Notes: a model not told the origin generated them from the letters alone. A stretch of DNA of 64,000 nt from Siphonodentalium dalli (GCA_032622095.1 CP136067.1:76042705-76106704); one strand, 5' to 3'; shown: positions 1-9,410, numbered from the stretch's first letter. Translations and numbers: made by a program.

Positions 1-496
1 TTAAAAATAAGTGTATTTTAAAAATTAGCTACTCGCCAAAGCTGAAGCGCCACCGCGGTCAGACGTGGATGGCCATAGCCATATTACCACGTCTGGTCAG
101 AGTCAGACTACTAGTATTGTAGCTGTATTCTCACATTTGCCAGACCTGGTTAGGGCACCGCTTGTGGTGCGATTCATATCACTAGGCAGGCGTATGTCGC
201 TTCCGTGTTTAACCTATCGGCTCATTGGCTATAATTGAAATTGGGGCGGTACCTACGGATAGGTCCATTTCAAGTATTTAGTTGCTTATGAAGTTATGGA
301 TGGCGTCATGCTGCCTTTTCTGAAGTAAACATCTATCTATCTATCTATTGATACTGGTAGACCCCCATATGTGGGTGTTATCACCAGGCGCAGTCAGTGC
401 AAGTTAGTGGAGAATAGAGTGATAGGGTGACAAGTTTGTCAGTTAAAAGAATATGTACAGATAAAAGCATTTTAAAAACAAAGGTTGCTGTCAGGT
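1..496. repeat. Retroposon 3' end debris with (TCTA)n
   Basis: No coding frame is visible. A short tandem TCTA run sits near 331-349, preceded on the plus strand by TGAAGTAAACATC. Short tandem tails of this kind terminate CR1/Jockey-like LINEs. The run could be the 3' tail of the minus-strand LINE that ends its ORF at 497, or the tail of a separate plus-strand copy occupying 1-349. The sequence alone does not decide. Confidence 0.4.
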
Positions 497-2767
497 TCAT
501 GGTTGTAGCTGATAAGCTCTCCTCCTGAACTGGTCAGGGTCAGAGAGCTTGATCAGATCAGGCGGGAGTTGGTTCCAGAGTATAGCAGTTGATGGGAAGA
601 ATGAATGTCTAAAATAGTTTGGCCCAGTATGAATTCGACGATAAGTGTCAGCGTTGCTATATCTGCTGTGTCTGAGTGGTTTCTGAAGGTAATCTGGGAT
701 TGTAATATCTACGTGATTATGGACTATTTTACTGAAGAGGGATAATTTTGAGATGGTTCTTCTGTCCTCAAGGGGTTTCAGTTCTAATTCTGTCCTCATT
801 TTTGACAAACTTGAGAATCTTGAATAGTCATTAAAAATCCAACGGATGGCCCGATTTTGTACTCGTTCAATTTTAGTTATGTTTTCTGAGGTATGAGGGG
901 ACCAAATTGCAGCGGCATACTCTAACTTTTGTCTAACCATGGCCTGATAAGCTGCTTTCTTGAGTGCTTTATTTTGTGTTTTGATATTCCTTTTTAAGAA
1001 TCCCAGGGACTGATTTGCACTTAGAGTTGTTCGTTGTATGTGGGCATTAAATGAGAGATTGTTTGTGAAGTCGATTCCCAAATATCGCGCGTTATTGACA
1101 TGATCAAGTATTTGGGAGTGTAGGATGTAGTCCCAAATTATGGGTTTTGCTTTGCGGCTGACTGTGAGGACTTGGCATTTTGAGGGGTTGAAGGCCATAT
1201 CCCAATTTTGCTCCCATGTCTGTAGTTTGTTTAGGTCATTTTGTAATTGTTCGCAGTCTTTTGAGTTTGTTATTGTCATGTATAGTGCGGTGTCATCAGC
1301 AAATAAGCGTGTTTGAGCAGTTATGTGGTTTGGTAAATCATTGATGTACACCAGGAACATCAGGGGCCCTAGGACAGAGCCCTGGGGTACCCCAGATGTC
1401 ACTGAGACTTCAGAGGAGGCATCCCCCTCCAGGACAACAACTTGGGTTCTGTTGCTGAGAAAGGCTCTGATCCAGTTTAATGTGGTTCCACCAATGCCGT
1501 AATGATCAAGTTTATAGAGCAATTTGCCATGGTTTACCTTGTCAAAGGCTTTACTGAAATCAAGCAAGATAAGATCAGTCTGCTGTCCTGCAGCAAGGCG
1601 TCTCAAAAGATCATCAGCTAGTTGCACGAGTTGTGTTTCACATGATTTTCTTTCCCTGAAGCCATGCTGCAGATCAGAGAGGATCTTATTCTTTTTTAGA
1701 TGCTTCGTGATGTTGGATGCGATGATGTGCTCAGTTAGTTTGCAGATGATACAGGTGAGGGTGATCGGTCTATAATTTGCCGGGTTTGTTTTATCACCCT
1801 TCTTGTATACAGGAACCACATTACCCTTTGTCCAGTCCTGTGGGAGGACACCTTCCTTCAAGGTCTTTTGAATAAGATTGGTAAGAAGGGGGGCAATTTC
1901 GTATCGGAGTTGTTTCAGAATAATTGGTTTAATATTGTCTGGCCCAGCTGCTTTATTTATTTTAAGATTTGATAGGAGTTTAAGGATTCCTTCCTCTGAT
2001 ACCTCTATGTTTTCCATGTTGGGATATCCAAAGTTGTTGGTGGTCACAAAGGTTTCACTGAAATGGCCCCTGATGGAGGCTAGAGAGAATTGTGACAGAG
2101 TGAGAGGGTTCCTGGGTGAGAAGACTGACTGAAATTGATTATTTAGGGTATTTGCTTTGTCTATATTGTTTGTTTGTATTTTACCTGCTGGGTCTTTTAT
2201 GGGCCCAATGCTTCTCTGAGACTGTCGGGTATTCTTAATGAATGAGAACAGACTCTTAGTAATTGGTCGGTAGTTGTTGTTTTGAGAGTCGTCACGTGAG
2301 TTTTCATTGGCAACTTCAAGGATGGTGCTGAGGTGTTTGTCATATGCCAGCTTAATTTCTTTCTTAGCTAGACGTTTCATGGCCCTGTGCTTTTGTTTAA
2401 TTACTGGGCTGACTGATCTTTTCATCTGTTGGTATAAGTGGTCCCTCCTTTTGATAATGCGCTTGATACGTTTGTTGATCCAGGCTAGAGGTGTTTTGGT
2501 TTTAATGTTTTTCTTAGGGACAAATTTTGAGGTACCTATTTCAATGTGGTGTTTAAACTGGGTCCATATTTCCTCTACTGATATCTTGGAGCAAAAGATG
2601 GTGGCAAAGTTAGTGCGGATGTATTCCCTGAAGCTCTCCCAGTCTGCTTTGGAGTATACATTCACCTTGTCATCTTGCATGCTCTTGTTCTTATTTTCCG
2701 AAGCAACATTTAACAACGAATTAAAGTCCATTTTGAAATATAACCTATCCTGACACAAAAGAGACAA
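331..2767 (-). mobile_element. 5'-truncated LINE (non-LTR retrotransposon)
   Basis: The element reads on the minus strand. Most of ORF2 is open, with the reverse transcriptase and the C-terminal part, followed by about 150 bases of 3' UTR and possibly the tandem tail near 331-349. No apurinic-type endonuclease is seen upstream: the frame has a stop immediately before 2767, and 2768-2990 does not translate to endonuclease motifs. 5' truncation is usual for LINE copies. The clade is not assigned; the motifs fit the broad Jockey/CR1 group. Confidence 0.85.
497..2767 (-). CDS. LINE ORF2 fragment: reverse transcriptase
   Basis: This 756-codon frame is uninterrupted. The first in-frame ATG is codon 13 (at 2731); the listed start is a TTG directly after a stop. 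Residues about 40-190 are the basic linker between endonuclease and RT. RT motifs follow in order: KAAGPDNIKP near 272-281, NYRPITL near 331-337, LLDFSKAFD at 401-409, GVPQGSVLGP at 459-468 and the catalytic FADDTALY at 489-496. The thumb and C-terminal region run to the stop. The protein would copy element RNA at a nicked target site, but without an endonuclease domain this copy is probably not autonomous. The open frame suggests a fairly recent insertion. Plus-strand ORFs over it are antisense shadows. Confidence 0.85.
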   Translation of the reverse strand: MSLLCQDRLYFKMDFNSLLNVASENKNKSMQDDKVNVYSKADWESFREYIRTNFATIFCSKISVEEIWTQFKHHIEIGTSKFVPKKNIKTKTPLAWINKRIKRIIKRRDHLYQQMKRSVSPVIKQKHRAMKRLAKKEIKLAYDKHLSTILEVANENSRDDSQNNNYRPITKSLFSFIKNTRQSQRSIGPIKDPAGKIQTNNIDKANTLNNQFQSVFSPRNPLTLSQFSLASIRGHFSETFVTTNNFGYPNMENIEVSEEGILKLLSNLKINKAAGPDNIKPIILKQLRYEIAPLLTNLIQKTLKEGVLPQDWTKGNVVPVYKKGDKTNPANYRPITLTCIICKLTEHIIASNITKHLKKNKILSDLQHGFRERKSCETQLVQLADDLLRRLAAGQQTDLILLDFSKAFDKVNHGKLLYKLDHYGIGGTTLNWIRAFLSNRTQVVVLEGDASSEVSVTSGVPQGSVLGPLMFLVYINDLPNHITAQTRLFADDTALYMTITNSKDCEQLQNDLNKLQTWEQNWDMAFNPSKCQVLTVSRKAKPIIWDYILHSQILDHVNNARYLGIDFTNNLSFNAHIQRTTLSANQSLGFLKRNIKTQNKALKKAAYQAMVRQKLEYAAAIWSPHTSENITKIERVQNRAIRWIFNDYSRFSSLSKMRTELELKPLEDRRTISKLSLFSKIVHNHVDITIPDYLQKPLRHSRYSNADTYRRIHTGPNYFRHSFFPSTAILWNQLPPDLIKLSDPDQFRRRAYQLQP

Positions 2768-3154
2768 TTATTGTTACATTATTAGAAATTAGGAAGAAAT
2801 AGACGGTCACAAAATTTAACACGAATGCGGAAAGTCTTGCTCGGTCTGGGGGTATTCCATTCATTACGATGGGCAGGAATGGGCTACGCTTGCAACACCT
2901 CATCTCGAGTAGGTGTAATGGATCCGTGAAGATTCGGCCGACGGAAGATTCGGCCAGTTTTATCGGTCGATTCTCCTTTTTTTTAGACATATTTTTTTGG
3001 GAGGAATTCTAATAGTTTGTGGGTAATTATTTGATAGTATCTCATACATTTGATAATAAAGGAAGTTTGTTTGTATATTTCTGATCGATGTGTTTATGAG
3101 TTATGTGGACATTTTTTGTTGAATAATATTTAATTTACATGAATAAATCGAAGT
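2768..3154. other. Unassigned sequence between LINE and SINE
   Basis: AT-rich with one short minus-strand ORF (2745-2990) of no recognisable family. A motif of the type TTCGGCCAGTTTTATCGGTC near 2955-2975 weakly resembles a stretch at about 7965-7985. Nothing else is supported here. Confidence 0.3.
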
Positions 3155-3828
3155 TATTCTTCTTATCTTATCTTATATTGTAAATACCTCCTATGTCAGG
3201 AGAACCGCCGATGGCCCCGACGTTGGCATACACACACGGCTGTATAGACTTTGTGTTAGTATTGTTATTCTATATGGAGGGGTATTTTTAGTAGGACTTG
3301 TTAGTACTTTTACATATATACATACCAGGGTGAGTATTTTTACCACGCTTGCGAACCAGACTGGGACTCAACTCGACAGGCCAGAAATTTTTATGTCTAT
3401 ACAAGTTTATACATACCCTGTTAGGCAGGTAACTCTATCTACATATCTACAACGTACTGGAAGCTTGTACGCCCCGAAGGGAGGAATTTAGACAGGAATT
3501 TTGCCATTCACCTGTGGATCGTTGCCCACAGTAGGGTTCTTTAACGTGCACACATTTTTGTACACGGGACAGCCATTAACGTCCGGGGGCCCACCCGATG
3601 GGACGGCGTGATCAAACCAGTGTCATCCCTGAACATAACACCGGGCGGGAGAGGATTACCGCTTAACGACGCCTCAGCGAGGCATACACGGTACTTTATA
3701 TAGGCACGATCAGAGCTCCCGACTTTTTGAATTGTCGAGGATCGATGTGAAACGATCCGGGGTCCAAGCGAAACATCTGGCCAGTACTTAGTCGAACACG
3801 CTAACCACTCGACCATCACACTCCCATT
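3155..3828 (-). mobile_element. tRNA-derived SINE-like retroposon
   Basis: On the minus strand the element begins with a tRNA-like head: GGGAGTGTGATGGTCGAGTG contains an A-box match (TGGTCGAGTGG) of the serine/leucine tRNA type, and a diverged B-box-like block (ATCGTTTCACATCGATCC) follows about 55 bases later. The body includes CACGTTAAAGAACCC, a phrase typical of conserved central domains of invertebrate SINEs. The 3' side ends in an (ATAAG)n-type tail near 3160-3175. At about 670 bases it is long for a SINE and may be a composite. Pol III promoter function is inferred only. Confidence 0.6.
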
Positions 3829-3836
3829 ACTTTTAT

Positions 3837-3860
3837 GATAAGATAAGATAAGATAAGATA
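3837..3860. repeat. (AAGAT)n microsatellite, probable LINE tail
   Basis: Five tandem AGATA units. On the minus strand they follow ATTAAAACG, so they look like the tandem tail of a short 3' LINE remnant occupying about 3861-3960. The SINE starts just beyond it. Confidence 0.5.
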
Positions 3861-4756
3861 CGTTTTAATGGTCTTTAAGACACATATTGGTGTAGGACAC
3901 CCTACATGTATAGATAAAAATAAACAGGAATACATGGTATATATGTGATATACATGTAACAAGTAACAGATTAACACGAGATGGGCGGAGCTATAAAACT
4001 AACATATTTCACGTGTGCTCAGCTTAGAAGACTGCACAGTAGTTCTACCTTAGAAAATCCCCATTAAAAGAACTATAAAATTTCACGTATGCTTTATCTT
4101 AGAAAATTTCTACCTTAGTTCTACGTTAGACAAAATCGCACATGTGTCCGAAGGTGTCGAGTGATGCAGAACACAGATTAATTAACTTTCGACAGGTTAA
4201 ATATATTAAATACCATGCAGCTGGCTTAGGTAACAAAAACAATTTCACATATAATACTATAATATATTGCTTTTCAAGACTATATAATAAATAATATAAT
4301 AAATACATGGAATATACATAACAAATCAATATCAACAACACAATATTGCACTTAATATGATTTAATTTATATATAGCGGAGAAACTTTAAATATTTTGCT
4401 TCCTCCACAGTTGATTGATCAATGCCATCACCAAAATAGGTAAGCCTCAAAATTCGGGAAATTTTTCCGACAAATTCGACATAGTTTCCTTAAATTTGGG
4501 CATTTCGGTTTTTTTTTTCTTCCTGAAATTGGATTGTATTTGTTGCGAAAATTTAGGCAATTTATATAAGTGGTTTTCCCATTTATGACCGAATTATGCA
4601 TATTTAAGTTAATAGAAATCCGATATGTTGTATTTATGTGTATATACGTACACTATACATTATGTTAATAAAACTACTTTGAAATTTTCATTAGAGACAT
4701 TGTATGGCTTGAATCATGCACAGGAGCTTGTAACGCGCTCCGCTATATTTTATCAC
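3861..4756. other. AT-rich sequence without genes
   Basis: Possible short LINE 3' remnant at the left. There is a local direct repeat of the phrase TTAGAAAATTTC/TTAGAAAATCCC near 4050-4120. No coding frame worth reporting. Confidence 0.3.
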
Positions 4757-4760
4757 AGGC

Positions 4761-4862
4761 ATTTCTGAAAAGATCATTTCTAAAAAAAATATCGCACAAA
4801 ACAAATAAAAATTTATTTTTTGTTGTGTTATATTTTTTTTAGAAACAATCTTGTCAGAAATT
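4761..4862. repeat. Long imperfect hairpin (palindromic MITE-like)
   Basis: Two arms of about 50 bases pair across a very short AT centre. The left arm reads ATTTCTGAAAAGATCATTTC and continues to CACAAAACAAATAAA. The right arm is its near reverse complement, ending ATCTTGTCAGAAAT. Only a handful of mismatches are seen. It could be a small MITE or encode a structured transcript. Confidence 0.7.
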
Positions 4863-5179
4863 CCAACGCCTGCAGTCATGGGCAATTGTGATAGGCCTGC
4901 GTGATTTCTGCAATACTCGTGTGTATGCAACTATGCATATTATATGCATGTATGATGTATCCATCTGAGATATAATTATAATGTACATTAATCGGGAGTG
5001 CGGCCTACACTTGTTTTTCTACACTTCGCTAAATGGTGCTATCCAGCGATGTGTACTGCATTAGACATTTTATTTTGCAAATTATCGACATAGTGCATGC
5101 ATGTTATTTTGCAGCCAGTTTTATACACACGTGACGAGTACCGGTATACTAGTGAATCTATTATATATTTTGGAAGATC

Positions 5180-5180
<1 letters not shown>

Positions 5181-5217
<37 letters not shown>

Positions 5218-5218
5218 T
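5181..5218. repeat. (TG)n microsatellite
   Basis: An uninterrupted GT dinucleotide run of about 32 bases at the left edge of the following tandem array. Confidence 0.9.
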
Positions 5219-5220
5219 GT

Positions 5221-5910
5221 AATCGATGGACTCGAAAACGGCCGAGCCGATTTCGATGAAACTTGGTATGTGGGGGTATTTTCGGCCGGGGAGTGACATG
5301 GGCCTATTAATTTGCCCGTACGATATTACCTTGACCTTGAAATCGGGTCATATCAAGGTCAAACGCCCGAATATCACGGGATTTCGATGAAACTTGGTAT
5401 GTGGGGGGAACATTCGGCCAGGGAGTGGCATAAACCTATTAATTTGCCCGTGCGACGTGACAGTGACCTTGAAATCGGGTCATTTCAAGGTCAAACGCCC
5501 GAATATCACGGGATTTCGATGAAACTTGGTATGTGGGGATACTTTCGTATGGGGAGTCTCATAAGTATATTCATTTGCCCGTGCGACGTGACCTTGAAAT
5601 CGCGTCAATTCAAGGTCAAATCGCCAATTTTGATGGGATTTCGACGAAATTTTATACATAGGGTTACTTTTGTCCACTGAGTGTTTTGGACGGGTCAAAT
5701 CGTGACCCCGACCTGACCTTGACCTTCAAAATGATCAATTCAAGGTCAAATCGGGTAAAACCGGATGGATTTCGACGGGCAAGTTTGTCGGGTACTTTTG
5801 TCCGGGCAGTGTTTTGGACTGGTCAAATCGTGACCCCACTTGACCTTGACCTTCAAAATGGACAATTCAAGGTCAAAGCCCGGACGAAGTCGGGTCACCT
5901 TCTAGTTATA
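5221..5910. repeat. Tandem array, about 130-bp units with paired GGTCA motifs
   Basis: Five units are marked by GGATTTCGATGAAACTTGGT-type starts at about 5250, 5381, 5513, 5638 and 5767. Each unit carries TGACCTTGA followed 12-20 bases later by its reverse complement TCAAGGTCA (for example 5464-5472 and 5485-5493). The last two units are more diverged. Short ORFs across the array are repeat translation, not genes. Confidence 0.8.
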
Positions 5911-6408
5911 TATATTTATGACAAAATACCTCATCATTTTTCTAAATATTAACACTACCGTACCGTACTTAATTGAAACATGTTTCTAAATTAATAAATA
6001 GCATCACACTATGTAGACAATCATTGCCGATTATAATGCAGTGCACATCCCCTGATTGTACCATTTAGCAATGCGTAGTCACATAATTCATGTATTCGTG
6101 GTCCAACAACTTTAGAGTTATCAATCTTGCATGCTCTTGGACCAAATGATTTGCGATTGGTGTCATTATAACAGTAGAGTTACCACACTTGGTCTATCAA
6201 CAAGGACCACGTTCCACCAATAATGCACAATTCCATCGATTATGCGGCAGCATCACAGTGTGTGATACATAGAGAGGAGAACGTGGAAGCAGATGACCTC
6301 AGTGGACACAAATATTGTGACGACTGGGGCATACAATATACAGTTATTGACTGATATGGAGGGAGTTTTGTTACACGTGCATGTTCAATGTGAAGAAAGA
6401 AGACAGTC
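5911..6408. other. Unique-looking sequence, no gene
   Basis: AT-rich, no long frame, no repeat recognised. It forms the left flank of the foldback element. Confidence 0.3.
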
Positions 6409-6426
6409 CCCATATAAAAATCCCCC

Positions 6427-6905
6427 TTGGTGCCACCATGGTAAAACACCATGGTAAACCATGGTAAAAAAACCGAGATATTTTGGCCGCCCATCGTGGT
6501 GTCACCATGGTGGTTTACCATGGTTTTACCGTGGTGGTAATACCGTGGTGGTTTACCGAGGTGTTACCATGGTGGTAAACCACCATGGTAAACCACCATG
6601 GTGGCACCACGATGGGCGGCCAAAATATCTCGTTTTTTTTTACCATGGTGTTACCATGGTGGTATACTTTGGTTTACCGTGGTGTTACCATGATGGTGTA
6701 CTGTGGTTTACCATGGTGTTACTATGGTTTACCGTGGTGGTATACTGAGGTGTTACCATGGTGGTATACTGATGTTTACCGTGGTGTTACCATGATGGTA
6801 TACTGTGGTTCACAGTGGTGTTACCATGATGGTATACTGTGGTTTACCGTGGTGTTACCATGGTTCACCGCGGTGTTACCATGGTGGTATACTGTCGTTT
6901 GACTT
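6427..6905. repeat. Left minisatellite arm (ACCATGGT blocks)
   Basis: Dozens of ACCATGGT, ACCGTGGT and ACCATGATGGT blocks are separated by GTTT, GTA or TACTG spacers. From about 6640 a higher-order unit close to TGGTATACTGTGGTTTACCG recurs. ACCATGGT is self-complementary, so the arm can fold at many registers. ORFs through it are low-complexity artefacts. Confidence 0.85.
6474..6632. repeat. Perfect-ended hairpin inside left arm
   Basis: CGAGATATTTTGGCCGCCCA begins at 6474 and its exact reverse complement ends at 6632. Complementarity continues inward through TCGTGGTG(T/C)CACCATGG for about 50 bases per arm, with one mismatch. The unique-sequence tips GATATTTTGGCCGCCC differ from the surrounding minisatellite, so this looks like a separate small palindromic insertion or a fold-back duplication. 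Confidence 0.8.
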
Positions 6906-7865
6906 TTGATAGAACCTGGAAAAAGCTGCGTTATTCGATGAGTAGTTATTTCGCGAAGGGCGTCTGTTGTGGTTTGAATGATCATCGTTAGCACCAGGCT
7001 TCTCTGATTGCAGGTGGCTCCGTTTATTGGAGTGTCGAGTGTCTTCTGTGGAATCGTGGTGGGTGTCGTCACAATCATCCACAGGAATATCACGGAGGTC
7101 ATGATTGGATTGTTGGTTGTCAACGTGCGTGTCATGATTAGCGTGACGCGCATAGTTAATAGAGTTATTCTTCTTGTCGAGTGGTGTGTTTGTCGGCTCT
7201 TTATCTGTGCGTTTAACGTGAGAAGAACTTGGTGTAGACGTTTCCTGCGGGTTGAATTTTGAAGCACTAGGTGTGGGTGAAGATGGGTGCTTGCTAATAC
7301 CAACCAGCTGAATGTCTGCATGGCTAACTGACGGCGATTGTGGGTATCCTCTTGTATCAATTGGGTTTTGCGATCGGTTAGCGTGGATTGTGTTCCATGT
7401 CAAGTGGGCGAATTTGTTGAGTTCGCCATATATATGGCCGACGAAACTTTGCATATCAGCTTTGAGGTTCTCTGTGCAGCGATGTTCACAATCACAATTG
7501 GCATTGTCAGATGTTTTTTGTGAGTTCGATTTGCCCTTCAAGTTGTTCTTGTTGTGTAACTCTTCGAGTGTTTTAATCCTTCCACCAATGGATGCTATTG
7601 AGCCTTTGGTTGAGTTGACTTGAGTCAGAAACAGTTCACACTTATCCAAGATTGTTGAAATGTCTTGCTTCATTGTTTTCATGTCGGCCTTCATTTTAGC
7701 AATGCCATTGCATTTATCGCTCTCGATGCGCTCCACTGCAAGGCTGTTTGTATACGATACACGTTCAACTGCTTCAAGTCTGCGTAAAATATCTTGTTGT
7801 GAAACTTCATTGGTGCTAACTCGAGCTGAGAGGTCGGACGAGAAGGTATCAATCTGTGTTTGCAT
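6876..7865 (-). CDS. Unrecognised coiled-coil, Asn/His/Ser-rich ORF of foldback element
   Basis: The frame is open from 8012, but the part before the ATG at 7865 translates to hydrophobic non-repetitive residues that look non-coding, so 7865 is preferred (329 residues). The first 110 residues or so have heptad-like hydrophobic spacing and many charged residues, typical of a coiled coil. A Cys-containing segment (CDCEHRC) lies near residue 125. The C-terminal 150 residues are polar and low complexity, rich in Asn, His, Asp and Ser. The last residues (IPPW) and the stop come from the minisatellite arm, so the natural C-terminus has been lost or captured. It could be a LINE ORF1-type protein fragment or a captured host exon. 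No function is claimed. Confidence 0.4.
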   Translation of the reverse strand: MQTQIDTFSSDLSARVSTNEVSQQDILRRLEAVERVSYTNSLAVERIESDKCNGIAKMKADMKTMKQDISTILDKCELFLTQVNSTKGSIASIGGRIKTLEELHNKNNLKGKSNSQKTSDNANCDCEHRCTENLKADMQSFVGHIYGELNKFAHLTWNTIHANRSQNPIDTRGYPQSPSVSHADIQLVGISKHPSSPTPSASKFNPQETSTPSSSHVKRTDKEPTNTPLDKKNNSINYARHANHDTHVDNQQSNHDLRDIPVDDCDDTHHDSTEDTRHSNKRSHLQSEKPGANDDHSNHNRRPSRNNYSSNNAAFSRFYQKSNDSIPPW

Positions 7866-8012
7866 GACGAACGAATATGACGGAATGAATATGATGAATG
7901 AATATGACTCTATTGCATGTAAGGATATACGCACCGCCATGCAATAAACACTGTTAAAATATATTTCGGCCAGTTTGATCGACCGAAGTTGAATTTTACA
8001 AAAAGTGAGCAT

Positions 8013-8740
8013 ATTATATCATCACTATTGAAACAGGTATTCCACGAAGCACCAGACCAGATATGGACTCCAGGAGGACAATGCGAGCCCATGTAAACCT
8101 TCCGGGAAATGAATAACGTATTTGTGTACCGTATATCTTAGATTTTCAAACCAGAGCTGTTTTTCCCCGAAAAGAGTCATAATTGTGGAAATATCTAAAA
8201 TACGTAATTGTGAGATGCAAATTGTACATATTGATAAATATTGCCTGTTGTGTTGGAAGCAAACAGTACTAAATTATAACATTATAAAATATGTATTAAA
8301 GGTAAACAAAGTCTTCCAAACAACTCCATTCAGTTTATATATTTATTCCATACTAAAACATATTCCTATTAATTATTACATTATATACGTTTGTTCGTTA
8401 AAAGTTATAACTGAGATATCATTTATAATAATTAATAATATCTTCACCTCGATCTAAACATTCTTATATTATGGGATACAGCATTGCATATACAACTATT
8501 GACAATGCAGTAGAATAATAATGTGATGTAGTATGTAAACCTGCTACATGTATACTGTGACAAGCTACGTATATTGGTACAATATGGCAGCATGTTATAA
8601 ACAATTAATGACTCACCATATACCATTGTATATATTGTAAATAATAAATTAATCGAAGCATGTAAATACCATTGTAGATGCACGAGACCCACAACATGGT
8701 AAATAGCATTGTAGTTGAAGGTCAAAGTGAAATGTAATAG
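8013..8740. other. Core of foldback element, no further gene
   Basis: AT-rich; short ORFs only. A small minus-strand frame at 7910-8092 has no recognised domain. Confidence 0.3.
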
Positions 8741-8744
8741 CGGT

Positions 8745-9155
8745 ACCTTGATTGAAAACTTCACTGGTGCTGTGATACCACCGTGGTTATACTTGGTGAG
8801 ACCATGGTTCACCTTGGTAGAAAAACTTTACTGTGCTACCACCGTGGTGATACCTTGGTAGAAAAACTTTACTGTGCTACCACCATGGTGATACCTTGGT
8901 CGGGTTTGGTCCACCATGGTTTTACCTTGGTACAAAAACTTTAGTGTGCTACCACCGTGGTACCACCTTGGTGCCACCATGGTTTCACCTTGGTGCAAAA
9001 ACTTTACTGTGCTACCACCGTGATAACACCTTGGTACCACCGTGGTGTTTTCACCGTGATGCCACTTTACTGTGCTACCACCATGGTGAACCAAGATGTC
9101 ACCATGGTTAACCAAGGTGGTACCTTGGTGAAACCATGGTTTCACCAAGGTGACA
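8745..9155. repeat. Right minisatellite arm
   Basis: Higher-order units of about 60-75 bases recur from about 8825, each containing AAAAACTTTACTGTGCTACC followed by ACCGTGGT/ACCATGGT and ACCTTGGT blocks. It is inverted relative to the left arm in its terminal portion but has its own amplified unit, so the two arms have evolved separately. Confidence 0.8.
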
Positions 9156-9289
9156 CCAAGGGGGATTTTTATATGGGTCCATTGGGTCGACATGCTGGCT
9201 TGCGAGTTATGACACGTACCTGTACCGACTTCATATATAATCTGTCGCCTTTTTCAAGGAGAAAAACTACCTTCTCAATTTAAAGTTTG

Positions 9290-9410
9290 GTGCACCCACC
9301 CCCCCCCCCCCCCCCTTGGATCCAAATTTTCTAAATCAACTGCCCTAAAAATTCAAAATTTCGGCAATTCCATATGCACCCCCTCCACCGTTGGGGTCCA
9401 AATTTTCCTT
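9290..9410. repeat. Poly-C repeat family member
   Basis: A C(n) run near 9299-9316 is followed by CCAAATTTTC and GGCAATTCCATATGCACCCC. Related phrases recur at about 34905-35045 and 43545-43690, so it is a dispersed repeat. It abuts the transposon-protein fragment directly. Confidence 0.55.

Larger units (their letters stand above)
6409..9177. mobile_element. Foldback-like element with minisatellite inverted ends
   Basis: The outer ends are inverted copies: CCCATATAAAAATCCCCCTT from 6409, and its reverse complement ending at 9177, followed inward by TGGTG(C/T)CACC on both sides. Inside each end lies a long minisatellite of ACCATGGT-type blocks (left about 6427-6905, right about 8745-9155). 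Between them is a distinct core with one long minus-strand ORF. Long inverted ends built of internal tandem repeats around a core define Foldback-type transposons in Drosophila; this looks like an independent example. No transposase is seen, so it would be non-autonomous. A target duplication is not clear (TC on both sides at most). Confidence 0.7.

Noticed and set aside
1524-2753. Several plus-strand ORFs (1524-1775, 1878-2132, 2307-2753)
   Set aside because: They lie antisense to the clear LINE reverse transcriptase and have no domain resemblance.
3541-3819. 92-codon minus-strand ORF
   Set aside because: It is translation of the tRNA-headed retroposon.
3745-3825. Possible tRNA gene
   Set aside because: The A-box matches a Ser/Leu tRNA, but the B-box is diverged and no cloverleaf closes; it fits a SINE head better.
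5312-5952. Plus-strand ORFs of 122 and 88 codons
   Set aside because: Repeat-unit translation; the same phrase recurs in each unit of the tandem array.
6240-6902. ORFs on both strands through the ACCATGGT arm
   Set aside because: Low-complexity translation of a self-complementary minisatellite.
2745-8012. Shared TTCGGCCAGTTT phrase at about 2960 and 7965 as a repeat family
   Set aside because: Similarity is limited to about 20 bases; not enough to define a repeat by eye.
6409-9177. CRISPR-like array
   Set aside because: The repeats lack constant repeat/spacer periodicity, and the window is plainly animal DNA.
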